Source: Otis tarda (Eukaryota > Chordata > Aves > Otidiformes > Otididae). From it: a DNA stretch of 64,000 nucleotides. Both the position numbers and the translations under genes were made by a program. How positions within the stretch are numbered: position 1 is the stretch's first letter; the number at the start of each line of letters is the position of its first letter. Positions 1 to 12,781 of this stretch are shown here, piece after piece. Location: positions 60,626,987-60,690,986 of the forward strand of contig CM048557.1 in NCBI GenBank assembly GCA_026413225.1. Reading direction: 5' to 3'. The notes beneath the pieces are model-generated. The model was not told the DNA's origin and made no database searches. It was given only the letters and a program-made list of their open reading frames with translations.

Positions 1-3000
1 GTAAACCCAAACGTGCTGTCATTTCTAAAGAGGTATTTTTACGTCAAAACAAGGCGTGTGGCTCCGAAGGGAAGGGGACAGGCAGGGACTGTCTGACACG
101 AGGGACGTGCTCCTGCAGCTGCATCCCTGGAAACAAAACTCTGCACTCCCTCTAGCGCAGCAATAGCCTTACAGATGCACAGCTACAGCAAAATGGTTTT
201 AGCTGATCCCAAAGGAGCAGAGGAAGAAAGCTCTCTTGGTATGAGGAATGCGCACACGGGTACAACTACATCCACAGAAGGGTTTTATGCTGGTATAAAT
301 ATTTTGATTATAGAAAAGTAATAGTCGTACCCTGCGATAATTTTTTTTTTTTATCAGTACTGAAAGGAGGCCAAGATCAGAGGAAGTTCACTTTGGAAGT
401 GATTAGCATTGAAGATTGTGTTTTTCTGAGGGATCCCAGGGGCTCAGACACCTCACGTCACCTGTCTCCATCCACCCTCACCCCTGGCCCCCCAGTCTGA
501 GCAGTTTGTTACACCTACTGCCAGTGCAGGGCGGGTCAGAGGCAGCATTAGGCGGGGCAGAAACACATGTATTGTATGGTCGCTTGACTTCAGCCAAGTT
601 CTTGCTGTCTTAATTTTTAAGAGCTTCTTTTCTTCCCTTTTTTTTTTTTTTCCCCATTGTATTATCTGCACTGCGTGTTACATGAGGCACACCACTCAAT
701 GGCTTCCCGGGAGTCTGAGGGAGAAAGGAGCTGTTGGGGTGGACAGTGCTTTTTCTCTGATACCTAAAGAACCTGAGTATTCTCTGTATTCCCAGTTGAC
801 TGGGTAAGCTGTGGTTGGGTTCAAGGAGGCACGCTGCCAGCCCTGGTCTGCAGAGAGTCGTGGTGACCAGGACGGGTCATGCTTTTGGTTGCTAACGAAC
901 CATGAATCATGTGAGGGAGCTCAGCAAGTCCTAGCCTGCCGTGTCCTTGGCAGGGCTCTGCGTTACACCAGCTGGAGTTAGAGGAAGCCTGGCTTCTCTG
1001 GGAAAAAGGGGAGGATAGCAGTGGCTTTAGACGCACTGTTGGCACTGACGTGTCTGAGCTGCGCAAATGCCATGCGGTGCTGCTGGACTGAACTCCCACC
1101 ACGCCTGCTTCTGATCAAAGTGATGGTCTCTTGGGACACCTATATGTGCTACTGATTGCATCACCTCAAGGGGAGATGAAGAACAAAGTTTTGGGAGGGG
1201 CATGCTCTTTCCTGTGGGTTTTTCCTGTATGCTAAATAACCCCCACACGTTTCCACTAAGGAAGGATGGTTTGGTTGGATGGATGCTCTGCTCACCTCCT
1301 TTACTCTCCTCCCTCTGCGTTATTCTCAGCAGTTTCCTCTTTGACCCTGGTGACTCGCTATGAGGCAGGACCCTCTCTGCATCTGTGGAGCTGCACACTG
1401 CTGTTGATTTGACTGTAAACTCATACTCTCTGTCCATCTGACTTCTGTCAAACAATTAACAACAAGTGGGTCCTGCCCAGCTTCTCTGACTGCCAGTTTG
1501 TGGAAGTTGTAGGAACCTGCGCTGAGCCTTTAACCTCAATGTCAGCTAATTTGACAGGTTCAAAAGCTGTTTAGGAGAGCTGGCAGCAAGGAGGATGGAG
1601 AGATGGGCAATGCAGCAGTTCTCATTGCTTCGGCAAGCCAGGCTAAGAGGACAGGCATGGGATTGAGGACTGTGGTTTGATGTGTGAGGGCCAGCTACGC
1701 TTTATTATTACCACTTTGGCCACTGACAGCTACTAGCAGGGCTAGTAGCAAGGAGAGCTTGCATGGTCCCTGGCTGCGGGTCCCTGTCTCCTCACTGTTT
1801 TGGGTACTCAGGAGCCTGCGTTGCATGCAGAGGAGCCTGGAAGAGGGCTCCCCCTGGAGTTGGGACTTCTTTCAGTGTTTGAGGTGCACGTGGAACAGGT
1901 CTGAGCTTTTAGAAGCAACCCCTGACTTTTTGTGGAACTTTTCTTCTCATGCCCGTTGTTTTCTGTTGATGTGTCAGCCCTTTCTGCTGAGTGGAAAAGT
2001 GGAATTTGAGAGTCCTGGTGATGGTTTAGAAACCCTGTGCTGCCTTGCCTAACTTTGGGGTCCTCTGTTACTGGGGGGCTGATTTTCCTTTTCATGGGAG
2101 GCCTTTCTGCAACTGTTTTGATGCAGATAAGGAGAATTGAGTGGGAGAACTGTATCTTTTACAGATTCTTCTCTAGAGGAATCCAGCTTTCAGGGCTCAT
2201 TACAAGCACTAAATGCATCTTAAAACGTTCAGTATTTAACATTTCAGAAATGTGTAAGTGGATAAGTAATGACTTAGTTAATAAATATGAAACTACGGGG
2301 TGTTTTTTTGAGATGCACATTTAGTATTTAATTTTTTGAGAGAGTCTCTTGCAGAGACTTGGCTGTGGAGTGCTTCGGGCTATGAGCTCAGATGTGGATT
2401 TCAGGTACGTGTGCAGTCTAATAACGGGGTTAGTGACAACACCGTGTCAAATGTGTTGACATGAGCCGTTCCCTTGTTTCAGTCAGTGCAGTAGTCTCCG
2501 TGCTATATGATAGGCCGCGGAAACTAATTGTAATGAGTTTGCTTTAGACATTTAGGATTTTGAGGCATGCCCTTTTCAAATACAGGTGAGTGGGATTATC
2601 CTGCAGTTCAGATGCCGGAGGCAACAGACCTCCTCACTGGGGGATCTGAAGTGGGGGAGTGGGGACTGTGCAATTAGCTGAAGGTACTGCGGTCTCCCGG
2701 GTAGCTGAGGGTAATTAGTATCGCTCCGGCTCTTTCAGTAGCTAATTCCTTCAGCACCCTGCCCTATTAGGGAAAAAGGAGGAAACACATAAACCATTTC
2801 AAATTCCCAGGGGGTGGGAAAGAGCATCTGCTCCTAACATCTGAGGTTACTTTGAACCTGTTGAAATACGTAGTAGCTGCTTTATTGTTTTTGCCAAGAG
2901 TTTCCACCTACAGTGATCCCAGCCTCTAAGCTGTTAACAGCGAGGTTGTAGGAGGCAGTAGTCATCCTCCTCTTCCCTGGCCCACAGCAGCTGGTGGCTG

Positions 3001-6000
3001 CTGCTCTGGTCCTGGAACCACAGGGTAACCAAGGATGGCTGAAACCACCACGAGATTTTTCTTTCCCAAGTCCGGGATCGCTCACCGTGTACACGGTTGC
3101 TGCGTGGGTCTCCTGCTGCTCGGGTATCTCGCAATAACTGCACTCTGTGGTCTGAATCTTGCTTCCCACACTGAGGACGCTGATGTAGAGAAGCCCCTGG
3201 GTTTTCAGCTGACTGCTGACCATTCTGTCATGAAAAGTGAGCGGAGATTTTGTTTCACAAAAGAAAGGAGGAGAATCTAGCTGGAAATGCGTGCATATGT
3301 TTTGGAAGATTTTTCTGTGATGATGCTGTTGCCTTTCTCAAAACTGGATTGCCTTCAGGAACTAGATCTATTCGGATTATTGCTCACACTGAGTATGGCA
3401 GGCAGCTGCCCATTTAGGAGTATTGTATCCTAATTTTTTTTTATTATTTACTGAAAATCTATGGAATTTCATTTTCCTGTATTTGTCTCTCTGTCCTCTG
3501 ACTTCAGACCTGCAGCACTGGAATAACTATTTTGTGTGTATGTGTCCAGTATATCCCCAGATGGAAGGCATCTTCAGGAAGGTGGGAGTCTTATCTCTGT
3601 CGCTGGCTGTGCTCGTGATCAGGAACAGGGTGATTTCTTTTACAAGTGTCTACTCATTTTGTATAGTCTTTCAGATGAGTGGCTAATGTGAGAAAACTTG
3701 GGCCTTACTTTCAGGAGAATCACACCTCCTGCTGCCTTTGTTAACAGGAGGAGTTGTGTTCTGTTTAGACACAGGGCAGGGATGCAAGATCTGCATTTAA
3801 TCCCAAGATCTGTCAATGACTGTGAATTTGGACAGGCTGCTTAATATCCATGTGCTGGATTTCTCCTTTGCCCAGCAGAGAGAATGTGCTTCCATCTTTT
3901 GTCCATTTCCAGTAAAAACTTTTTTTTTTTTTGTGATGAGGACTGTATTTTGCTACTGGTTTGTATGGCATCGAGCATCATCGACTGCTGTTCTTAGTAG
4001 GGCTGACTACTTCTGCAGTATGCATAGTAAGGAAGAATATATACACAGGGACACAGAAAACAGTGGACTCTGTGACTTGGAACTGAACTTTCAGGCTGGG
4101 TGTCAGGGACGGGGGTTCTGGGGCTCGGATCTCTGCAACAGCAGAAACAGCAAACAAAGCCAGAGACTTTAGATAAAGCATGAAGATAGTAACAGGTAGT
4201 CCTGAAAATCTGCCAGTTGACCAGGAAGGGGGCAGTGAAGCTGTGGAAGGGGGCTGAGGGTGCTGTGCTGTAGGTCCAGGCGAAGTGGAGCTTGATGAAG
4301 TAGCAGGTATCAATCAGATCAGCTCAGGGAGCATGGATTAGAGCTGTGCCGATGCTATCTAAAATGGGTTTATCAACATACTCTGCTCTGCCTCCCTGTG
4401 ATGAAACCAGAAAGCTGCCTTGCGGCAACTTGGTGTGGCCTTGTAAATGGGGAGTAAATGGGGAACTCTTCAGTGGCTTCAGTCCCTCATACTGCCGCTG
4501 AAATTTATGTCAAAGTGTGTTACTTACTAGTTTTTAATTAAAAATATTTTATTTTTAAATGGAAAAAAAGGAAGATTTTGCAGAGGAACCTCCTTCAAGT
4601 GATTGTTCCAAGCAAGGGGCGTGGTGGGGATATGTCACTTTGCACTAATATATTCTTCTGTAGGATAAGTTAAAGTGAATGTGAACTCTTGGTGTGTAGC
4701 TCTTTGGACTGACTTCTTTGCTTTGAAGATGCATGAGCTTTTAAGGAGTAGCTGGCAGATGTTCATTTCACGTTGGAGAAAGAATGTCTAAGTGGTATAA
4801 ATATACCCACCTATTTTAGGCAGCATAATGCATGTTTGTTTATCGCTAAGAGTCTGACTGCTGCATGCATCACCCTAACATACAGTGAATCAGCGAAATC
4901 TCAGCACTTGCTCACAAAAAAAGGCTTAGGTGCACACAATTATCCTTCTTTGTGAGTCAAGCCTTAAAATCAATCTTTGATCACTGTTCCTAGAGTTTGG
5001 CAGGCTGCTCTGAGTTTCAGCTGGGGCCGGGCTGGCATTACCATACATAAATACCTGCGCAGAATTGATTGGAACATTGGGCGGCTGTGGGAAAATGATC
5101 AATTTTCATTTAGCTCTTAGCAAATCTTCCCCTAATGTCGCCGAGGGATTTTACACTGCTCAGTGAATGGGATGGGAAGCCTTCCGTACGAAGCTGAAAT
5201 GTGATACTTCTGGCTAGGCTGAGCATTGACTGGCTTTCAGCGTTAACTGTGAAAGTGAAGCATTAGTCTTAGTTCTCACAGCATTCAAAAGATTATGTTT
5301 AAATGTGTTTCCTGTTTTACCACAACTTACAATTTGTTACAGCATGGTTTGTGTCGCTGTCGGTGTGTATATATTGATCAGTGCTGATTATACTGTAAAT
5401 GGGCAGCATTTGGCTTTGTGTTTTAAGTCATTTGGGAAGTTAGATGTACTCAGTTTTTATTGTACTCTTTTTTTTTTTTTATTGCCTTGTGTTTTTCTCA
5501 CTGTATAGTGTGTTGTAGCATGTATTTACTCCTTTTGACATTGTTGCTGCTTTCCTGGATTTCAGAGGACAGCAGTACAGCTTTGCCTGTAGCTTTATCA
5601 AGTCAAATTTTTTTTTGCAGGGGTTGCCTGCTGCTTTTGCATCTTACATGGCTCCTGAGCAGTTCAGAGGTGGTGGCTGTGCCCACCACAGCCCTCAGCA
5701 AAGCAGTAGTGCTGAGGGTTTTGGAGGAGGTGAGCCTGCCGGGGTGGATGAAGTCAGTGGCAGCATGCTGGATCACATCTGATTCCCATCCCAAAACAGG
5801 GCATTGGAAGCTGTTGTCATCCCCGGGCTGTGATGTGTCTTCAGGGACTCTCTGGGATGTGGCAGTTTCAACAACTGTCAGAAATATCACGCAAGTGGCT
5901 TGTATGATCAAGAAATCTGGCCATTCTTGTTTCAATTCTTTTACTATTTTTGAGTCATCTGTAGAAGTTCTCTGTACTGCTTGGTGTGGAGTGGTGAAAG

Positions 6001-6082
6001 CATTCAGCTCTTTCCTTGGTATCTGCTGAGTCCTCTTTGAGTGCCACTGGACAACACATGCCAGTGTTGCGGCAGATCATCT
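1..6082 (+). other. Intron sequence upstream of the first visible KIF26A exon (part 1)
   Basis: I find no supported coding exon here. The open frames are short, lack recognisable domains and lack good splice sites. The stretch holds T tracts near 340, 640, 3930 and 5469, a probable MIR remnant at about 3760-3900, an AT-rich palindrome TTTTTAATTAAAAA near 4531, and a moderately GC-rich block at about 5015-5170 that looks less decayed than its surroundings. Intron assignment is inferred from the gene on the + strand. If the gene's preceding exon were in this stretch I would expect a Cys-x-x-Cys motif followed by ELKRQAL, and I do not see it. Confidence 0.6.
3760..3900 (-). repeat. Probable MIR SINE remnant
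   Basis: The + strand text (TTTAATCCCAAGATCTGTC, then AATGACTGTGAATTTGGAC, then TGCTTAATATCC and GGATTTCTCC) follows the order of the reverse complement of MIR: the 'validated by history' block, the 'gtgaccttgggcaagtcactta' block and the 'cctcagtttccccatctg' block. It is heavily diverged, as expected for an amniote-age copy in a bird. The match is by eye and the ends are approximate. Confidence 0.45.
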
Positions 6083-6598
6083 AATCATAGAATGGTTAGG
6101 ATTGGAAGGGACCTTCAAAGGTCATCCAGTTCAACCCCCCGGCAAGGGGCAGGGACATCTCCAACCAGATCAGGTTGCTCAGAGCCCCGTCCAACCTGGC
6201 CTTGAATTTTTCCAGGGATGGGGCATCCACCACCTTTCTGGGCAACCTGTTCCAGTGTTTTACCACCCTCATAGTAAAAATTTTTTCCTAATATCTAATC
6301 TAAATCTACCTCCCTCTGTTTTAAAACCATTACCCCTTGTCCTATCACAACAGGCCCTGCTAAAGAATTTATCCCCTTCTTTCTTAATGAGCCCCCTTTA
6401 GGTACTGGAAGGCCACTATAAGGCCTCCCTGGAGCCTTCTCCAGACTGAACAGCCCCAACTCTCTCAGCCTGTCCTCATGGGAGAGGTGCTCCAGCCCTC
6501 TTATCTTATCATCTTAGTGGCCTCCTCTGGACTCTTTCCACCTGGTCCATGTCCTTCTTATGTTGGGGGCTCCAGAGCTGGACGCTGAAGCAGAATCA
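6083..6598 (-). mobile_element. CR1 LINE, 3' end copy
   Basis: Read on the + strand this starts at the CR1 3' terminus (AATCATAGAATGGTTAGG, then GGAAGGGACCTTCAAAGGTC). It runs through the standard 3' UTR and the end of ORF2 in reverse, to the segment TTGGGGGCTCCAGAGCTGGAC. It is a 5'-truncated copy of about 515 bases, the usual state of CR1 in birds. Similarity to the general bird CR1 consensus is good, so it is a moderately young copy. No coding frame survives over its length. Confidence 0.93.
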
Positions 6599-9500
6599 CC
6601 TCCCTCGACCTGCTGTCCACCCTTCTTCTGATCCTCTCTGGAACAACAAATTGTCTCGTGTGGAGTGTAAAACCAACTGCTTGTATCTACTGCCCAACTG
6701 CAGCCAGGGTCTAGCGACTGATGGCACAGCTCCCAGGAGGGTTGAGAGGCCAAGGGCCAAACCTTAAAATGCGCAGATTTTGGCAGGAAACAGTCATTAG
6801 TGATGAGATACAAATTACATAATTTGGCCTTTGAAGGATGGAGATGAGGCACAAGTGTCTTTGCCACTGTCATTTCCAAGCAATGCTGGTACTCCTTTTC
6901 AGGTAGGTGGGCAGAAGACGGAATGGCTGGTTTGTCCTAAAGATCACTTTTAGAAGAAGTGCCTTAGCCTTAATATGCAGTACAGGTGCTGCAAACCTTT
7001 TGTAAGCGATCTTGAAAACTATGCTGTGAGTGAAACACAGGCCAGGATTTGGCCTGTAACTATTTTGCCTGCAGCTTGTAATTAAATATAAAGTTAAGCA
7101 CAGAATCTCCAGTTAAAATGTTCAGGTGTTAGCGTAGCTTGTATAACTATGAATGCAGAAGTGAGCTATTTTGCTGTCTTTCTCTGAAGATTTTGTTGCA
7201 AAGAACGGCAAGTGCATTTGACATTCCTCCAACAAGCTCTCACAAGGGTAATTTTGTGTGGATGATTGAGTGGCATGGAAACACTGTGAGATATTGTCCT
7301 TTTGTGGGTTTTGTAAAGAGGAGGTACAGTTGAAGTGATTTATAATATGCAGAGTCTCAGCAGTCTGCTGAGAGAGCTTCTTTCAGCAATTACCTGTAAG
7401 AATAAAGTAAAAAGCATGTATTATTGATATTCACATTCCACATATTAAGAAATATTTCTTCTGATATTGTTAATTTTTTATTTGTAGCCTCCAAAGGAGT
7501 GTAGAGTAAGACAAATGTGGTCGAGGAAGAAAAATATATGAGTTAATGTATTAAGTTTACATATTTTTTGTCTGATGGATTTATGGTTTTTAATTACACC
7601 GTCATGTCTTCCATTTGGATCCCTGGGGGCCCTTTCTGAATTTCATGCTTATACTCTTATAAATATGTGATGCTTTAACCTGCCACCTTGTGCAGTCTTA
7701 CTGCTGCCTGCCTGACCTCTGGTAAAGTTACTTTTCATTTGAGTTTAAAATTTGAGACCTTCACAAAGAGCTAAATGATTAGACAAATATTTGTGTGATG
7801 TAGAGAGTTTTGCATGTTGTGCCTGTGAAACACGGGTTATGAAGGGGTTTCTCTGATGTTTGCATGGAAGGGTGGACTTTGTGCTCAGCATTTGCCAGTT
7901 TGATCATGAGTAGCATCACCCTGGCCTCAGCTTATGACCTTACTGGTTCCCAGTGGGGTGTCTGGCAGCAGAAACTCGTCATCTCTTTGGTAATAACCCT
8001 TTGGGGAGCCATGACTGGGTTTAGGAAAGAGCCTTTTCATCAATGTGTCATCCTGAATCTGGCTGTACATCTCTTTACTTCTGTCTTCAGTTACGTACGG
8101 CACTGGATTTTCATTTCTAAACACTTTGCATCGTGGTTCTTTTATTGACAGTGGAATCGAAAACCTGTGTTAACAGGTGGAAAATGAAGCCTGTTGGCGC
8201 TGTGTAGCTTCAGTTGATCTACACTGGTGAAATGAAGAGGAAGCCAGGCTGCAGAACTGGGTCAATGTCTGTATTCCAAATCCGTCTCTCTGTGTAGGTA
8301 TCATTACCTCTGTCTACCTTTTTTTTCCAGAACATCCTCTTCATTTTTCTCTTCAGTGGGAATGTAATTACCCGTGTATGTGTATGTGTGTGGAAATAGT
8401 GCCAGGCTCTGTTTGGTATAACTAAGACGTAGCTTATCCAAGAGGCAAACAACCCAGGCGGATAATATTCAGACTTTCCAAAATAAATTTGCCTTGGGAC
8501 TGACAGTGAGCGTGAGTATTCAGCCACAGCTTGAGCCCCTTTTCTCAGATTTGTGCTGTATATCCTTTTATTATTCTGGTCATGGCTGCTCCTAAGCACA
8601 CGCAGCTCAAGAGCAAAATAGCTTTGATTTGTGCTGTAAGAATTTAGTTGGGTTTCAGCTTCTTATTGCCAAGTCCTTTGATGACATGAAAGACATGTTA
8701 TACACAGAGCTGGCTTTTCTGACCCACCCTGAGCTTTTTATTGCTGTGGGAGGGCTTGACTTGAGTAGGACTGGGTGCAATGGAAGTGTGGAGTAGATAG
8801 TTAAAGAACTGCAATGCAGAATAAACACTTGACCCTAGGAAGTGAACACAAGTGAGAACACAAAGGCATTGTTCTCTGAGGTGATGCATTGAAAGATCTC
8901 TACTTTTCTGTGTTTTCTTTTTGTAGTTTCCATTTTAATTCCTCTTGCTAGTCCAGGTTCAATCTGATTTTTCTTTCTTCTTGCCACTGGAGCAACAGCG
9001 CCGTTTGCCAGTGTTGGAAAGTAGCCCAGGGCATCTCCCCCTTTCTGAAGGCTGTACTTCTGCTTTCTTTGGAAGGGGGGAAAGGTCTAGTACAGAAGGT
9101 CATCTCAGTAAGTATAACGGTCCAGAAGAGGTTCACCTGCATCTAAAGGAATGAGCTGAAAAATGTCTACGATTGTTCAACAAGAAAAAATGTGGATCCA
9201 TTGTGTGAAAAATTGTTTTCTTTCTGTACCTCCACAGTATTCCTTAAGTCTGTGCAAGAGCAAAGAGCTAAGGTAATCACCATCTTACAGAGGAGTTAGT
9301 TAACCCAGGAGTCTGGTAGCTCAGCTGAGTACAATATGGGAGTGACATCAGTGAGAGATTAGAATAAGCTGCCTTATCTTCAAAGACTGTTTACTTAATG
9401 GTTGGGGAATCGCTGTGTTTGTAGGTAGAGGTAGGAAATGGCCTCAGGCAGGCAGCAGCTGATAGCATTAAACAGAGCAGTAGTGTTTCTCCTCAAGCAT

Positions 9501-11633
9501 CTTTACCTTGCTTGTATGCTTCTCCCAGCCTGCTGGCTGCCTTTGCCTTTGTGTATACCACCTGTACTGAGGTCTTTAAGAGACTGCCAAGGTAATTTTG
9601 GATGCTAAACACTGAACCCAAGCAGTATCCTTATAATTTTGGGGTTATTTCTTCCATGTCCTACTGAGTTCGTCTCTATATAAGGTAATTATATGGATGG
9701 TCTGTAGCCTCTGGCTTGTTTTTTCATTGTTTGCCTATAAGTCTCTTCCAAATTCCTGGTAATTTTCAGGGGAGATATGCTTACAGGGTAGTTTCTGAAA
9801 GCACACCCTGAGTTAGCGTGTCTGCCGGTGGGATGGTGGGGAGGGAAGGGAGAAGGGAGCTGAGCGTGCTGCTTTTCCGTGCTAGGCTACCGCCAGTGTG
9901 TCCCATGGTGCGATGTGATGGGTACAGGGCGCGTGTCTCTGCGTGGTGTTGGCTCTGCTGGGAAGCACGTTCTGTCCAGGGGAACGTGTCCTTCTGATGA
10001 ATGTCCCCGTCTGACACCCAAATGGGGTAACATCCTGAGGAATCAACTTCTACGAATCCTGGGGCAGTATTGCTTATATAAGTTTTCATTAAAATACTAG
10101 TTACAGTTGAGCAGTGTTACCTACCCTTGGATATTTCAGCTGTCGCTTGTGATCACATGGAAGACAACATGTAGTTAGTTTGGGTTTTTGGAGGATTCTT
10201 GTGCCGGACTTGGATCTTTTATGCATTTTCTTTTGACAGCAGTGAAGTTACTTCTGAAGTTACTGACCAGTAAAAGGGACAATTGGATTTGCTGATTGCT
10301 GTGTAAAAGCTGCTATAAACATAATTTGGAGCCCACTGGGATACATGTCCCACATGGAAGTGTTTGGCTCTTCCCTTTTTCTCATGAAAATGTTCCTGTG
10401 AAAGTGGTCTTTAAACCAATTTGTGCCTCATCGGCATTTTTTTTTTCTTTTTTAAAAGACAAAGCAGAGCTGCAGTGTTCCAGGCAGATATGTTTTTGTT
10501 CCCAGCTGTTTTGAATGCTCATTTGATGTTAAGTCTTTGTTCAATCCAGCCCTATGTCATTAATGACTCTGGAGTAAGTAGGTATGCAGAGCTGGAGGAA
10601 ATCCTGTTTTATACGTTCCTATTCTAGGAGAGCCTCAGAAAGACTAACAACAGTTCCGCTTGGTGAGGTCATGGGTAAACACAGTAAGAAATAAAAATGC
10701 GCTTACTCCTTACTGAAGCAGAAAAATAGCTTATGAAGCATAACATTGTCTTTGATACGTGTAGATAATCTGACCTGCTTCAGTCTGTGGATTAAGGCAT
10801 TAGCTGGGGCAGCCGAAACGGCTTCTTGTAAAGAACCTGTTCCTCAGGTTGTAAAGGAGTTGTCAGCAAATGCTAACAAGAATTAAAAAGATGTGGGAGC
10901 CCCGTCGTAAGCCAGTGAAGTCACTTGAAAGGCTTGCCTTGACTTCAGCGGTCAGTTAATTCCTGTCGTGAGGCGGAGGGTTGTGTTGCGCAGCTCAGCG
11001 TTATCACAAGCCTGATGAGGGCACCAGTTCCAGTCAAGGGGGTGGGTGGTGCACAGCAAAGCTCTGGTGAAGCCTTGGCTTTGTACCTGTCCTCTTCATG
11101 GTCCTTCTAAGACACTGTGGGAAAGAGAAAATGGGAGCATCCTCCAGCTTTTCCTTCCCTTTGTTGAATGAGTGAAGTTTTGTAGAAGTATTTGTTTTCA
11201 AGAAGAACCAGTTCTCGTAGGAGGTCAAATTTCTTCATCGAGTTCTTGAGGAAGTCAAGGCTGGATTTAAAGCTTTTGATCATGGACAGCAGAGGGACAG
11301 TAGGTAGAAAAACAGGATGAAATTTTGGTAGCAGTTTTGGGAAACTGTTGACTTTTTTTTTGAGGAGAAAATGTGAAATTGTGTAATTTTTCCATCAGTC
11401 AGCTTCCATAGCAGCATGTGTGAGTACAGTGAAACATCTCAACTCACACTGTCTGTGCTACAGGCTTCCCCAGGGACCTAGGGTAAGTCAGTTAGCATTA
11501 CATTTTGAGATATACTTACCCTCTTTAGCATATGTATTTTGCTCAGCATGCGGTTACACAGCATATACACCAGAGCCCTGCTGTTGGTGTTCCTTATATA
11601 TGCACCATTTTTATGTGCATTAATCTGATGCCT
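6599..11633 (+). other. Intron sequence (part 2)
   Basis: No supported exon. The content is ordinary AT-rich avian intron with short T tracts (10438 and others) and a short TG-rich stretch at about 8378-8394. A degraded MIR-like hint lies near 9270 but is too weak to call. A TGAAGTCA / TGACTTCA inverted pair lies near 10916-10946. Open frames here have no recognisable domain or splice context. Confidence 0.55.
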
Positions 11634-12781
11634 TGTCGTAGTTCAGCCCTGATCAGGACCAGACTACGCAGTCTCTCTCTCACTCCCCCCACCCTCCGAG
11701 AGAACAGGGAGAGAAAATATAAGGAAAAACGGCTCGAGGTTTGAGATAAGGACAGGGAGAAATCCTCAAAGTTACCGTCACAGGCAAAACAGACTCGACT
11801 TGGGAAAAACTATTCATTTATTACTACAAACAGCAGGATAATGAGACAGAGAACTAGATAACCTCCATCCACCCCTCCCTCTTCCCAAGCTTAACATTAT
11901 CTCTACTACCTTCCCCCCCCCCCGAGCGGCACAGGGGGGAAGAGGGAATGGGGGTTGCAGTCAGTTCATCATACGTTGTTTCATGCCGCTGCTTCATGGT
12001 CTGGGGAAGAACTCCTCACATTCCTCCCCTGCTCCATCGTGGGGTCCCTCCCACGGGCCACAGTCCTTCGTGGAACTGCTCCGGCGTGGGTCATCTCTTC
12101 CACGGAGTACAGTCTCTCCAGAACGGCTGTCCCAGCGGGCCCTCCACGGGCCACAGCCGCCTTCAGGCATCCACCTCCCCGGTACGGGGTCCTTCACGGG
12201 CTCCAAGTGGATCTCTGCTCCTCCGTGGACCTCCATGGGCTGCAGGGGGACAACCTGCTCCACCATGGTCGTCACCACAGGCTGCAGGGGAATCTTGGCC
12301 AGGAGCCGCATTACTCCTCCCCCTCCTTTCTGAACTGACCTTGGCGTCTGCAGCCGTTCCTCACTCACAACAGGGTGGTAGATGTCTCTCAGGATCTTTT
12401 TTACATCTTACTCACTTCTCATCTCCTCTCCACTTCTTGCAGCCGGGCCGGACCAAGTCGGGCCCAGTCGGCTGCCTGGCGAGAGGCCAGAGGGTGAGGC
12501 CTGCAAGGCCCATGAGGCCTGCGCCTCCCCCTCTGCACCTCCGCCCCCGCTCAGCTTCTTCACATCTTCTCTTCTCTCTTTTTTTCTCTGTTTTCCCCTT
12601 CTTAAATACGTTATCGCAGAGGCGTTATCACGGGACATTCTGCTACCAATCGGCTCGACCTTGGCCAGCAGCAGGTCCGCCCTAGGCCTGGCCAAGTCCA
12701 CTGAACAAAGGGGAGCGACTTCTAGCAGTTTCCTGCAGAAGCTACCACCTTAGGCCCCCTCTCACTAACAAAACCACGACA
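11634..12781 (-). mobile_element. Solo LTR of an avian endogenous retrovirus
   Basis: The 1148-base element begins TGTCGTAG and ends CCACGACA, so its ends are short inverted repeats with TG...CA termini. The same five bases TGCCT flank both sides (11629-11633 and 12782-12786), a clean target-site duplication. Five bases fit an ERVL/ERV3-like integrase better than ERVK (six). On the minus strand a TATA-like TATTTAAG lies at about 12601-12608 and a poly(A) signal AATAAA at 11817-11822, which gives the orientation. I infer U3 of about 200 bases, a very long R and a U5 of about 160. The middle (about 12045-12300) holds diverged tandem units rich in GGGCCACAG / GGGCTGCAGGGG. No internal viral region or second LTR is present, so this is a recombined solo LTR. 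The intact duplication suggests a fairly young insertion within birds. Exact family name not determined. Confidence 0.8.
12045..12300. repeat. Diverged tandem units inside the LTR
   Basis: The block recurs as CCACGGGCCACAG (about 12051), CCACGGGCCACAG (about 12144), TTCACGGGCTCC (about 12193), CTCCATGGGCTGCAGGGG (about 12231) and CACAGGCTGCAGGGG (about 12276). Spacing is irregular, about 40-90 bases. It is GC-rich and keeps several frames open, which explains the long chance open frames there. Similar units occur in other bird LTRs as I recall them. The role is unknown. Confidence 0.6.

Noticed and set aside
1-6. Window starts GTAAAC, like a splice donor, and ends TTTCAG, like an acceptor
   Set aside because: With no flanking sequence this cannot be tested, and the terminal tract is weak. 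Treated as coincidence of the window edges.
2660-2775. Repeated AATTAGCTGAAGG / AGCTAATTCCTTCAGC words suggesting a hairpin
   Set aside because: The inverted words are in swapped order, so no continuous stem forms.
3035-3280. 81-codon frame with a hydrophobic stretch that looks like a membrane segment
   Set aside because: An opposing frame of similar length overlaps it. There is no family resemblance and no splice or promoter context, so it is most likely chance.
5588-5630. T tract ending TTTGCAG that resembles a splice acceptor
   Set aside because: The downstream frame has no family resemblance and no plausible donor context. T tracts of this kind are common in the window.
5460-6029. 189-codon plus-strand frame with a hydrophobic start
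   Set aside because: The hydrophobic part comes from T tracts, and no domain or splice context is visible.
9234-9330. MIR-like words (ATCACCATCTTACAGAGGAG)
   Set aside because: Only one word block matches; the order of further MIR segments is not kept.
11948-12753. Long overlapping open frames on both strands (up to 245 codons)
   Set aside because: They lie inside the solo LTR, in its GC-rich tandem units; the residue composition is low complexity with no domain.
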